Below, piece by piece: positions 25,521-32,028 of a stretch of 37,673 nt of DNA (position 1 is its first letter; each line of letters begins with the position of its first letter). A program made the translations under genes and the position numbers. The notes under the pieces are model-generated. The model was not told where the DNA came from. It did no database searches and was given only the letters and a program-made list of their open reading frames with translations. This DNA is from a virus: positions 1-37,673 of the IMG/VR virus record IMGVR_UViG_3300036766_000763; one strand, given 5' to 3'.

Positions 25521-26387
25521 TTAAGTAATAGTTAAATGTTTTTCGTGCATTTGTTGGAGTTGATGAACGGTGACATGACAATAAATATCGGTGGTAATAA
25601 TTGATTTATGGCCCATCATTTCTTTGATAGATTTAATATCAACGCCGTTCAGATATAAGTGCGTAGCGAACGTGTGCCGGAGGACATGAGGAGTCAGTTT
25701 CTTTGATATTCCAGCCTTTTTAGCCTGTTCGCGCACAATCTTCTCTATCATCACGTTGCTGAGTCGAGAGTTAGCGCATGGACGGTGGCTGTAATGGATA
25801 AATAGGGGAGGGAAGTCGTCTAGTCTTGTTCTAAAGTAATCCTGCAACGCTTCGATCGTCTTTGCGTCCAAAAATACTGTTCGATACTTTCTACCTTTCC
25901 CTAAAACCTGGAACCGCTTTGTCTCAAAATCTATCGTCATACGATTTAACGATCCTAACTCACTCAATCGTAACCCCGTAACATAGAGCATCATGATAAT
26001 TGCTTTATTCCGTTTCTCGATTGCCGTATCAGACCGCAGCGACGCGAACAACTGGTCAACTTCCTGTTTTGTAAGTGGCTCTCGTTCTTTTGTAGCCAAA
26101 TCCATCGTTTCGATCTTGTCAGGGTTCATAGCTTCAATGTCATATTTCGCGCACCATTTCAGGAACGCGCGGAGGACCATAAGATGATAGTTTTGCTGAT
26201 AATCTGATTTCTTTAACCAAACATGGAACTGATCAATCGCCAGGGGAGTAATATCAGTCATTTTCAAGGCTCCCCAATACGCGCAGAACGATTTTAAGCA
26301 GCGGCCATAGTTCCGCAGGGTATGCAGTGACCTCTTCTTGATGTGAAGGTAATTGATGTACTGCGCGGCTGCGTCAACGACTAACAT
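25521..26387 (-). CDS. Tyrosine recombinase (XerC/D-like integrase)
   Basis: The 288-aa protein has a SAM-like core-binding N-terminus (about 1-85) and a complete catalytic domain. The active-site set is R140 in VTGLRLSEL, K164 in LGKGRKYR, H234 and R237 in TPHVLRHTFATHLYLNG, H260 in MMGHKSI, and Y269 in TTDIYCHV. It could integrate the phage at an att or dif site or resolve genome dimers. It resembles Xer proteins more than long phage integrases because it lacks an N-terminal arm-binding domain. Xer-like phages often use the host dif site. No adjacent attP core was identified. Confidence 0.9.
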   Translation of the reverse strand: MLVVDAAAQYINYLHIKKRSLHTLRNYGRCLKSFCAYWGALKMTDITPLAIDQFHVWLKKSDYQQNYHLMVLRAFLKWCAKYDIEAMNPDKIETMDLATKEREPLTKQEVDQLFASLRSDTAIEKRNKAIIMMLYVTGLRLSELGSLNRMTIDFETKRFQVLGKGRKYRTVFLDAKTIEALQDYFRTRLDDFPPLFIHYSHRPCANSRLSNVMIEKIVREQAKKAGISKKLTPHVLRHTFATHLYLNGVDIKSIKEMMGHKSIITTDIYCHVTVHQLQQMHEKHLTIT

Positions 26388-26449
26388 AGAGTGGAGAGAA
26401 AGAATAAACAGATCATTCTATACGGCTGGTCATGAACAAAATATAAACT

Positions 26450-26554
26450 TTAGTTAAAATGCTGAGACAAAATTATGGTTTGTATGATGACGAACCCTTC
26501 GAGCAGAAATAGTCCAGCTACGATGGCAGTGAGAAAAGTTTTTGATGGTTTCAT
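26450..26554 (-). CDS. Single-TM microprotein (34 aa)
   Basis: The frame MKPSKTFLTAIVAGLFLLEG... has one hydrophobic segment (about 8-29) behind a basic N-terminus. Its ATG overlaps the TGA of the previous gene (ATGA). It is probably an inner-membrane peptide; the role is unknown. Confidence 0.5.
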   Translation of the reverse strand: MKPSKTFLTAIVAGLFLLEGFVIIQTIILSQHFN

Positions 26555-26796
26555 GCTGGTACAAGTGAAGGAATAATTTCTGGTATTTCGTCGATCATTT
26601 CATGGAGAATATTTAGAAGTTTCATTTTATCTCCTTCGATTGGGTAGAAGTTATAGGCTTTTTTGGCCATGTGCTGCATGGCTAGAGTAATCTCTCCTAT
26701 TCCGCAGTCCTGAAAATCAGCGATTTCTAGTTCATGATCTCGGAATATGAACGTCATTTGTTGGCAGGTATCTTTGAACTTGGGTTTTGATTTCAT
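26551..26796 (-). CDS. Small hypothetical protein (81 aa)
   Basis: An alpha-beta protein (MKSKPKFKDTCQQMTFIFRD...) with an acidic hydrophobic C-terminus (MIDEIPEIIPSLVPA). Its leader is the A-rich type (caaccaaaacacATG). It lies directly downstream of the structured segment at 26837-26962 and is translationally coupled to the 34-aa membrane peptide. Confidence 0.55.
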   Translation of the reverse strand: MKSKPKFKDTCQQMTFIFRDHELEIADFQDCGIGEITLAMQHMAKKAYNFYPIEGDKMKLLNILHEMIDEIPEIIPSLVPA

Positions 26797-26836
26797 GTGT
26801 TTTGGTTGATGGAATAAGAGGGGTAAATACCCTCTC

Positions 26837-26962
26837 AGCGGGAGGCGACAGTTTTGACGAGATTGGTACTTTTTCCGTCCCTTTCGGGCTCCGTGGCAGT
26901 TACTCGTATAGTCACGTCACTCATGGACTACTTTCGTAGCAATGCACTTTCCCACTCCCGCT
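26837..26962 (-). ncRNA. Candidate structured RNA element B
   Basis: On the minus strand AGCGGGAG and CTCCCGCT form a perfect 8-bp closing stem around about 110 bases. Inside are two stems with GNRA-type loops: CTAC-GAAA-GTAG, flanked by a further CAT/ATG pairing, and CCC-GAAA-GGG. The shared string TGACTATACGAGT lies between them. No gene overlaps it. It could be a leader RNA that regulates the next gene, an RNA-processing signal, or a small RNA. No known family was matched from memory. Confidence 0.45.
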
Positions 26963-26991
26963 TTGAAGGTATTTAGTTGTAAAAGGTCAGG

Positions 26992-27222
26992 TTATTTTTT
27001 AGATGAATTAACAGCATCAATCACCGATTTTAAATCAAGGTCTTCAACTTTTTGAGAATATATTTGTACATTTATTTCAACTTCTTCTTCACGCGGAACA
27101 TATCCATAATCTTTTCCTTCGGGCGTTTTTAATCCCAGTTTTTTCAGTTCGGTGTCCGAAAAATAAGCATCTTTGACTATTTTTCTAGTAATGATTTCTT
27201 GGATAGTAATTTGGTACATCAT
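26992..27222 (-). CDS. Small hypothetical protein (76 aa)
   Basis: The start at 27222 (MMYQITIQEIITRKIVKDAY) has leader tcttaatttaaacATG; the longer frame upstream would run through the foldable element C. A beta-rich first half is followed by an acidic middle with a GKDYGYVPREEEVEINVQIY segment. No family is recognised. Confidence 0.55.
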   Translation of the reverse strand: MMYQITIQEIITRKIVKDAYFSDTELKKLGLKTPEGKDYGYVPREEEVEINVQIYSQKVEDLDLKSVIDAVNSSKK

Positions 27223-27252
27223 GTTTAAATTAAGAAATAATATTGTTTCGCC

Positions 27253-27320
27253 AGCGTGCCGTATAATCGCTAGGTTCACGCAACTTGTACGGTATAGGTT
27301 TACGTCAACACGGACACGCT
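27253..27320 (-). promoter_or_regulatory. Foldable leader element C
   Basis: On the minus strand AGCGTG-T-CCGT pairs with ACGG-CACGCT, a 10-bp stem with one bulge around a 47-base loop. The loop holds two AACCTA repeats and a TTGACG. It lies in the 120-base gap before the 76-aa gene. Its function may parallel that of elements A and B. Confidence 0.4.
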
Positions 27321-27345
27321 CGCAGAGCTTTTCTAGGGCTTGGTA

Positions 27346-27615
27346 TTAGGAAACTTCGTTGACGAATGTACCGTCTTCGTTCGTTTTTCTGAGATCAGAT
27401 TGTTGTTGAGGAAGAGCGGTTTGATTTTCGGTAACTTGTGATGTTTCAATTTGCGCCGTAGCGGTAAGATGGAAATCTGGGTACTCTTCGAGTTCAGTAA
27501 CATAGGCTTTATCAGTGAGTGGTACTCTGATAATCAGTTCACATACACCCTGTTTAGCGAGTGACTGAGTGCTTTTGACGAACGCTTTTGACCCGAAGAA
27601 ATTTATGGTTTTCAT
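27346..27615 (-). CDS. Hypothetical protein (89 aa)
   Basis: The first 55 residues form a beta-rich unit (MKTINFFGSKAFVKSTQSLA..., CELIIRVPLTDKAYVTELEE). A polar, Gln-rich disordered tail follows (about 55-89). The compact beta unit plus flexible acidic tail is reminiscent of small ssDNA- or RNA-binding proteins, but no motif proves this. Confidence 0.55.
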   Translation of the reverse strand: MKTINFFGSKAFVKSTQSLAKQGVCELIIRVPLTDKAYVTELEEYPDFHLTATAQIETSQVTENQTALPQQQSDLRKTNEDGTFVNEVS

Positions 27616-27644
27616 TTTTGGTTTGGGTTAGAGAAATAAAAGGT

Positions 27645-27713
27645 TTATTCGTCGAAATCCTCAACGACATAGCCGTTTACGATTTCAAGAGAAGAAGAGG
27701 GTCTATTGAGCAT
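27645..27713 (-). CDS. Possible 22-aa peptide
   Basis: The frame MLNRPSSSLEIVNGYVVEDF ends DE and lies in the gap between two early genes, starting 2 bases after the stop of the DUF6745-like gene. Its composition is natural, but it is too short to be certain. Confidence 0.3.
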   Translation of the reverse strand: MLNRPSSSLEIVNGYVVEDFDE

Positions 27714-27715
27714 GA

Positions 27716-29167
27716 TTAGGTTTGAATAAGGGGTTGATATTCTTTTTCAGATTTTCCGAATGTCCAGCCGACAAGTTGTCGGCAAGTTTCCATTTTTTTT
27801 GATGCAGGCCACAGTTCCCGTTCCTTTTGTTCGCTCCACTCTTCCCATGTTTCACCTTTCCCGCCTTCCATAGCACGAAGCGATTCTTCTAGCGTTGGTG
27901 GACCTTGGAGATAATATTCACGTGCAGTTGATGGGCAAAGAACATGAGCATACATGTAGACATCATCACCGATTTTTGTTGTAAGAAGAGCACCGAACTC
28001 ATCTTCATTAACAACTTCAAATTTCATCATGGTAGCGAAGTTTTCGGCTCCTACACGTTCAATCATTACCCGACGGACCTCTTCGTTTTTTTCTTCGAGA
28101 ATATTTTCCTTGGTAATCGTTTCAGGTTGCATGATGATTTTTTCTGTTACAGCAACCCCATGATAGTAATAGATCTTATAGCCATCGTCCCATTCAATGG
28201 CTGGTGAATTTTCGCTATGGAGCATTCCACGATTATCTCGATGAAGTTGTGCGGGAAGCTCAGCTACCAAGCAGACATTGTTAAACTGGATCATGTCATA
28301 GATGTTGGTATGAAGAAGCTCTTTGAACTTATCAAATTCAGGAATGAACTTAAGGCCTATTCTCTGGAAATAATCATAGAATGATACCCAAGCATAGTCG
28401 GTGATACTGCCGATTGAAGAAAAAGAGAAATGCTCCAGTTTTTCTGCCCCGACGTTGGCCTTGACGTTGGCCTTGACGTTGGCCCCGACGTTGTCCCAGA
28501 CGTTGGCCCCGACGTTGGCCCCGACGTTGGCCCCGACGTTGTCCCTGACGTTGGCCCCGACGTTGTCCCCGACGTTGTCCCTGACGTTGGCCCCGACGTT
28601 GTCCCTGACGTTGTCCCTGACGTTGGCCCCGACGTTGTCCCTGACGTTGGCCCCGACGTTGTCCCTGACGTTGTCCCTGACGTTGGCCCCGACGTTGTCC
28701 CAGACGTTGGCCCCGACGTTGTCCCAGACGTTGGCCCCGACGTTGGCCCCGACGTTGTCCCTGACGTTGTCCCAGACGTTGTCCCAGACGTTGTCCCCGA
28801 CGTTGTCCCTGACGTTGGCCCCGACGTTGTCCCTGACGTTGGCCCCGACGTTGTCCCTGACGTTGTCCCAGACGTTGGCCCCGACGTTGTCCCAGACGTT
28901 GGCCCCGACGTTGTCCCTGACGTTGGCCCCGACGTTGTCCTTACTTAAACCTTTTTTAAGGAGATTCGCGGCAAATTGGAGTCCTAGCGGAGAAGAAAAA
29001 AAGTAAACCTGTGGTTTTGGGAGTTTCGAGAATTCATAAAGCCATTCAATAAATTCGGTGGCTTTCTTTTTATCTATTTTGGCTCCGCTATCGCAGCGAC
29101 CGATCCATTCACTCCGAACGGTAACCATGAGTTCTTCTTGTTCTTTGGTTAATTTTTCGAGTTTCAT
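27716..29167 (-). CDS. DUF6745-like protein with 41 tetrapeptide repeats
   Basis: The 483-aa protein has a helical N-terminus (about 1-74, with KLTKEQEELMVTVRSEW and LPKPQVYFFSSPLGL). Residues about 76-240 consist only of four-residue units of the form [G/R/W/K]-[D/A]-N-V. The C-terminal domain (about 290-430) contains LHRDNRGMLHSENSPAIEWD, YKIYYYHGV and NEEVRRVMIERVGAENF. Those flanking parts match what I recall of DUF6745 proteins, whose N-terminal side often carries DSVW-type repeats. The function is unknown. The repeats may form a solenoid surface and can change in number without breaking the frame. The gene lies next to the GHAH/HEEH-motif gene, a pairing I recall from bacterial genomes. 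Confidence 0.7.
   Translation of the reverse strand: MKLEKLTKEQEELMVTVRSEWIGRCDSGAKIDKKKATEFIEWLYEFSKLPKPQVYFFSSPLGLQFAANLLKKGLSKDNVGANVRDNVGANVWDNVGANVWDNVRDNVGANVRDNVGANVRDNVGDNVWDNVWDNVRDNVGANVGANVWDNVGANVWDNVGANVRDNVRDNVGANVRDNVGANVRDNVRDNVGANVRDNVGDNVGANVRDNVGANVGANVGANVWDNVGANVKANVKANVGAEKLEHFSFSSIGSITDYAWVSFYDYFQRIGLKFIPEFDKFKELLHTNIYDMIQFNNVCLVAELPAQLHRDNRGMLHSENSPAIEWDDGYKIYYYHGVAVTEKIIMQPETITKENILEEKNEEVRRVMIERVGAENFATMMKFEVVNEDEFGALLTTKIGDDVYMYAHVLCPSTAREYYLQGPPTLEESLRAMEGGKGETWEEWSEQKERELWPASKKMETCRQLVGWTFGKSEKEYQPLIQT
28451..28942. repeat. Tandem array of 41 units of 12 bp
   Basis: The + strand unit is GACGTTG[G/T]CC[C/T][C/A/T], read without a gap or insertion from 28451 to 28942. 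The constant core GACGTTG encodes the N-V part of each tetrapeptide on the minus strand. The variable bases choose G-A, R-D, W-D, G-D or K-A. Changes in copy number by slippage keep the frame. Both antisense frames are open through the array only because of this periodicity. Confidence 0.95.
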
Positions 29168-29180
29168 TGGAGAGGGGTTA

Positions 29181-29486
29181 TCAATCTAAGACTTTTCGGA
29201 ACGCAGTTTTTGAGAAAGTGCGCTGATGGGTGACTTTATAGGTACCTGGTGGTAACGGAATAGTTTTGTGTTCTTCATGAGAAAGGGGAGTCTCAACTGG
29301 TACCGCCAGCATCCGGCCCCAATTCTTTGTTTTTGGCTCAACAAAGAGGGTAGCAGTGTCACCAAGCTTATGAGCGTGACCAGTAGCCTCACCGAGCGCT
29401 ACCTTGTTTGTCTTAGATTTTTGTAACTTTTTAGAGATTTTTTCTGACGTTTTTTCCAGGAAAACGTCGCCATGTCTGAACTGCAT
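29181..29486 (-). CDS. GHAH/HEEH-motif protein, partner of the DUF6745-like gene
   Basis: The protein has 101 aa from MQFRHGDVFLEKTSEKISKK at 29486. A longer start at 29573 overlaps the previous stop (TAATG) but adds 29 residues not expected for the family. Conserved-looking motifs are GEATGHAHKL (about 37-46), LSHEEHKTIPLPPGTYKV (about 72-89) and QRTFSKTAFRKVLD at the end. I recall short proteins of this QGDVLL...GHAH...HEEH type next to DUF6745 genes in bacterial chromosomes. The repeated His suggest metal binding in a cupin-like beta fold. The biochemical role is unknown. Confidence 0.6.
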   Translation of the reverse strand: MQFRHGDVFLEKTSEKISKKLQKSKTNKVALGEATGHAHKLGDTATLFVEPKTKNWGRMLAVPVETPLSHEEHKTIPLPPGTYKVTHQRTFSKTAFRKVLD

Positions 29487-29572
29487 ATGTGTAGAGGGTA
29501 AAAAAATAAAGGTTATGTATTTATCTATCGCCGCCATATTGTTCGGCCTGGTCTCTATCGTTATCCCAATCA

Positions 29573-30448
29573 TTAGGGACCGTCGACATGAGACGCTTTG
29601 CCTTCATAGGGCATTAGGAACTCATAGGTTTGCTCGGAAATGAAGCCGCCCTCATTGTTTTGCGCGATCAGCTTGTAATACGGTTTACCCGCATTTTTCC
29701 CGTTCTTTATTGGGCCAGTAAACAATTTCCAGCCCTGCTGTTTAACGATCGTCTCGATCTGTTTTTTACTCCATTTGGAGTATTCACCCGGTTTAAGATC
29801 AGAGCTTAGGCTATCAAGCGGATATTCAGGCGGTACAGGCACTTCGACCTTAACCTCTGCTTCGATAATTTCACCAGTTTGAGCATTTGGTTTCTTTTCT
29901 TCTTCAACAGACTGCCATTTTTCGCTTTCTTCATAAGTTCCAGCAAACAGCTCTTGAAACGTCATGCGTAACCCCTGAGCTTCAGCAACCTTTTTAATCA
30001 TGGTTGCAGGCTTATCGTTCCAGACACTTTTTTTAGTGTTATATTCTTTTAATTCAACATAGAGAAAATTAGGCCGAGTCGAGCTTTTACGCTTTACGAT
30101 GCAATAGGCTCCACAGAGTGTTCCACGATCTGCCGCAAGGTTGTAAGTATGCTTTGGTGTACCATCGACCACCTCAAACTTATCCTGCGAATAAACCGCG
30201 TCTACAATGTGATAATCATAATTTTTATGTGCTTGGGCCGACTTGCGGTAACCGTCACGGCCAATGAAGATAGCCGCCGGAGCGTTACCGTATTTGACCG
30301 CCCAGATTTCACGGAGGTACGGATTAAGTTTCGTTGCTTGTCCAATAGCATTGAAAATTTTCCATTCGTTATCATTAAGCGCCGGCGCATATATCTTTTT
30401 AATTTCAGCAAGGGCTACCGAATCTTGCCAAAGAGTTAGAGTGTTCAT
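29573..30448 (-). CDS. bet: Bet/RecT single-strand annealing protein
   Basis: The 291-aa protein belongs to the Redbeta/RecT group of annealing proteins, which pair complementary single strands in phage recombination and replication. Supporting segments are IFNAIGQATKLNPYLREIWA (about 29-48), VKYGNAPAAIFIGRDGYRKS (about 51-70), the central WNDKPATMIKKVAEAQGLRM and FQELFAGTYEESE. The C-terminal 90 residues form an acidic linker and a small extra domain (KPGEYSKWSKKQIETIVKQQ), a partner-binding tail as in many RecT proteins. No RecE/Exo-type partner is adjacent. The DEDDh exonuclease at 22.9 kb is the only nuclease in the operon. Confidence 0.88.
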   Translation of the reverse strand: MNTLTLWQDSVALAEIKKIYAPALNDNEWKIFNAIGQATKLNPYLREIWAVKYGNAPAAIFIGRDGYRKSAQAHKNYDYHIVDAVYSQDKFEVVDGTPKHTYNLAADRGTLCGAYCIVKRKSSTRPNFLYVELKEYNTKKSVWNDKPATMIKKVAEAQGLRMTFQELFAGTYEESEKWQSVEEEKKPNAQTGEIIEAEVKVEVPVPPEYPLDSLSSDLKPGEYSKWSKKQIETIVKQQGWKLFTGPIKNGKNAGKPYYKLIAQNNEGGFISEQTYEFLMPYEGKASHVDGP

Positions 30449-30475
30449 GTATGAGAGAGTTATGGAATATAGTTA

Positions 30476-30760
30476 TTAAACGGGCATTTTGCGGTTAAAA
30501 CAGGGGATGCAGAGCTGGATAAATTCAATTTCGCCAGCCGTAAACTGTTTCGGCATCGTAGCGAGTTGGTTGGTGCGAACTTCGCGGCCACAATCGTTAC
30601 AAGTGTCCAGTTCGTTGAGGCAGCTTTCTATAACTTTGTCCGCCCAGAGTTGTTGAGCCATTTCTTGATGATTAGTTGGTAAAGAGTTAAAGAACTGTTG
30701 AAGATGATCTTGTTTCCGTCTGTTCTCGACATACAAACGTGTGGAAGTAGCGAGTCTCAT
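30476..30760 (-). CDS. Zinc-ribbon protein (94 aa)
   Basis: A helical N-terminus (MRLATSTRLYVENRRKQDHL...) leads to CNDCGREVRTNQLA (about 54-67) and CIPCFNRKMPV at the C-terminus, two CxxC knuckles about 25 residues apart. This resembles a DksA/TraR-type or treble-clef zinc site, though DksA's acidic coiled-coil tip is not obvious. It is ATGA-coupled to the upstream gene. Confidence 0.6.
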   Translation of the reverse strand: MRLATSTRLYVENRRKQDHLQQFFNSLPTNHQEMAQQLWADKVIESCLNELDTCNDCGREVRTNQLATMPKQFTAGEIEFIQLCIPCFNRKMPV

Positions 30761-31062
30761 TTCAGGCTATCTAAAATGTGAGCGGTGATCTTGTCAGCTT
30801 TACGTTTGCTGATCTCCTGGATAACCGTGTCCCAATCGTGCTGGAGTCGAGTAATGGTACTTTCGATCTCAGTTTTGAGGTGATAGAGTTCTTCAAAAGA
30901 AGCTTCTTTAAACGGGTAAATCATAATTTTAAGGTCATAAATATCGGCTACGTCAGCCTCGTGATGTTTGCAATAAGCGATCTGTCTTTCGATCTTTTGA
31001 CGCTGCGCCGGAGCGTAATCTTTTTTGTGATGAATGTAGAAATCTATAAGGATTCTGAGCAT
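30757..31062 (-). CDS. Coiled-coil hypothetical protein (101 aa)
   Basis: The protein is almost entirely helical (MLRILIDFYIHHKKDYAPAQ...), with a His/Tyr-rich first half and a coiled-coil stretch at about 60-98. It is the second gene of the leftward early operon. No family is recognised. Confidence 0.6.
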   Translation of the reverse strand: MLRILIDFYIHHKKDYAPAQRQKIERQIAYCKHHEADVADIYDLKIMIYPFKEASFEELYHLKTEIESTITRLQHDWDTVIQEISKRKADKITAHILDSLK

Positions 31063-31090
31063 AGTTTTGAGCAGTTATGGAATTGAATAA

Positions 31091-31357
31091 TTAAGCGTTG
31101 AGACCGTACTTTTTAAAAGTGTCTATTTTTACCTGGAATTCCGCTTTTTGTTCTTCAGTCGAATTGGGAGAACAGGTTGGACATATATGTTTCCATTCGC
31201 CACCTGAACGCATTACGAGCCACCCTTTGATCTGAAACAGGTCAATGTTATCTTTGAATGAAGACATGTCTTCTGCGCGCCGGTTCCGGCAACCTTCGGT
31301 ATCGCAACGTAACGTCATATGGAGAGATCCACGAGTATGATGAGAGGTTTTGAGCAT
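31091..31357 (-). CDS. First early-operon gene, zinc-binding protein (88 aa)
   Basis: The frame MLKTSHHTRGSLHMTLRCDT... has C18 and C23 in RCDTEGCRNRR and CPTC at about 59-62, a four-Cys zinc site. A helical C-terminus follows. A second possible start is the Met at 31318. As the first gene behind the leftward promoters it is made earliest. It may be a transcription factor for the early operon, which is inference. Confidence 0.6.
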   Translation of the reverse strand: MLKTSHHTRGSLHMTLRCDTEGCRNRRAEDMSSFKDNIDLFQIKGWLVMRSGGEWKHICPTCSPNSTEEQKAEFQVKIDTFKKYGLNA

Positions 31358-31478
31358 ATTTTTTTGAGAGGTTAAGTATGTATGGCCGAGTTGTTAAATA
31401 GCGAAATAAACCTGTCTAGTTGTCTAGACGGTTGATGAGGTTTTTGCTATCTTGCGTTGCTTGCGTGTCAACTTTATT

Positions 31479-31506
31479 TTGTACAAGCTACACTACCTGC
31501 TATCAA
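31479..31506 (+). promoter_or_regulatory. Possible rightward promoter
   Basis: TTGTAC (31479-31484) and TATCAA (31501-31506) are 16 bases apart. TTGTAC is also the -35 of the late promoter candidate at 33944, so this may be the same class. Support is weak. Confidence 0.3.
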
Positions 31507-31528
31507 CCGCCTAATTGGAACTCGTCAA
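31500..31528 (-). promoter_or_regulatory. Leftward early promoter candidate
   Basis: Read leftward, TTGACG (complement of 31523-31528) and TGATAG (complement of 31500-31505) have a 17-base spacer. It lies about 140 bases upstream of the first early gene. Confidence 0.45.
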
Positions 31529-31560
31529 TCCAAAGTACGAAGAGTTTGGATTCCTTTTTT

Positions 31561-31597
31561 CTGTGTTAAATCTAGCACAGCAAACAGCCAAAGTCAA
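31561..31597 (-). promoter_or_regulatory. Leftward early promoter with operator over the -10
   Basis: Read leftward, TTGACT (complement of 31592-31597) and TAGATT (complement of 31569-31574) have a 17-base spacer. An inverted repeat CTGTG/CACAG (31561-31565 and 31576-31580) is centred on the -10. The element CTGTGCTAGATTT recurs almost exactly at the rightward promoter. This is probably a main early promoter under repression. Confidence 0.6.
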
Positions 31598-31637
31598 CAC
31601 TATTTTTAACGGCGTACCTATGAGGAAACCAAGGGAA

Positions 31638-31668
31638 TTGACGCTTGCTACTTCTCTGTGCTATATTT
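31638..31668 (+). promoter_or_regulatory. Rightward promoter for regulator and replication genes
   Basis: TTGACG (31638-31643) and TATATT (31662-31667) are 18 bases apart and 35 bases before the ATG of the ribbon-helix-helix gene. CTGTGCTATATTT (31656-31668) covers the -10 and matches the leftward operator at 12 of 13 bases, so both promoters may answer to one repressor. Confidence 0.6.
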
Positions 31669-31702
31669 GGATCAAAATTCCTATAAAATTTCTTTTTTGC
31701 TT

Positions 31703-31870
31703 ATGAAAAACGTTCCGATGAAACACACGTCCATTTTGGTTCCGCAGACAATGTGGGATGATATTGTATACTTTTCGGGCTACAAAAAAATCTTACCAAC
31801 AGAATACATAAGAACGGCTATCCTTAGGCAAATAGAGGCTGATAAAGAGGCGAAGCGTAAAGAGCGCTAA
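31703..31870 (+). CDS. Ribbon-helix-helix transcription regulator (55 aa)
   Basis: The start at 31703 gives MKNVPMKHTSILVPQTMWDD. The N-terminal strand HTSILVP, a first helix (MWDDIVYFS), a turn, and a second helix (LPTEYIRTAILRQIEAD) match the RHH/Arc-MetJ-CopG fold, which binds DNA as a dimer by inserting the strand. The C-terminus is basic. Lying just behind the divergent promoters, it is the best candidate for the switch repressor, probably autoregulating through the CTGTGCTA element. The start with leader ttttttgcttATG is preferred over an upstream ATG at 31658. Confidence 0.65.
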   Translation: MKNVPMKHTSILVPQTMWDDIVYFSGYKKILPTEYIRTAILRQIEADKEAKRKER

Positions 31871-31961
31871 ACATTGTACAATATACTTTCGGTAACTTGT
31901 TTGTTTGGAATATCTGCTTAAAATGCAGGGTTGTTTGACGTTGTTTACTCCCGCTTAAAGC

Positions 31962-32028
31962 AAGCTGTTCATAAAACTTGGGTGGTGCGGAATTGAACAG
32001 CTTCGCCACCCTCGTTTTATTCGTTTTT
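31962..32028 (+). promoter_or_regulatory. Attenuator-like switch upstream of the replication gene
   Basis: AAGCTGTTCA (31962-31971) is the perfect complement of TGAACAGCTT (31994-32003). GGGTGG-t-GCG (31980-31989) is complementary to CGCCACCC (32004-32011), followed by TCGTTTTATTCGTTTTT and the ATG at 32029. The arms interleave. With no bases between the last two arms, both full stems cannot coexist, so the leader should choose between an antiterminator and a terminator. A separate palindrome ATTGTACAAT lies at 31873-31882. Confidence 0.6.

Larger units (their letters stand above)
31358..31702. promoter_or_regulatory. Divergent early control region
   Basis: About 345 bases without a gene lie between the leftward early operon and the rightward regulator/replication genes. 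The region holds three leftward TTGAC elements, one rightward promoter, a GTCTAGAC palindrome overlapping a CTAGACA direct repeat (about 31,416-31,431), and CTGTGCTA[G/T]ATTT elements over two -10 boxes. It works as the master switch of the phage. Confidence 0.7.

Noticed and set aside
26837-26962. Hammerhead or other known self-cleaving ribozyme
   Set aside because: GAAA is present, but the CUGANGA core and the third stem with a cleavage triplet are missing.
28401-29006. Long open frames on the + strand across the 12-bp repeat array (201 and 172 codons of PDV- and LTL-type repeats)
   Set aside because: They exist only because a 12-bp periodic array without stops is open in every such frame. 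The minus-strand frame has folded, non-repeat domains on both sides and operon context.
29404-29643. + strand frame with a hydrophobic stretch opposite the Bet/GHAH gene junction
   Set aside because: It overlaps two better supported minus-strand genes and has no promoter or neighbours on its strand.
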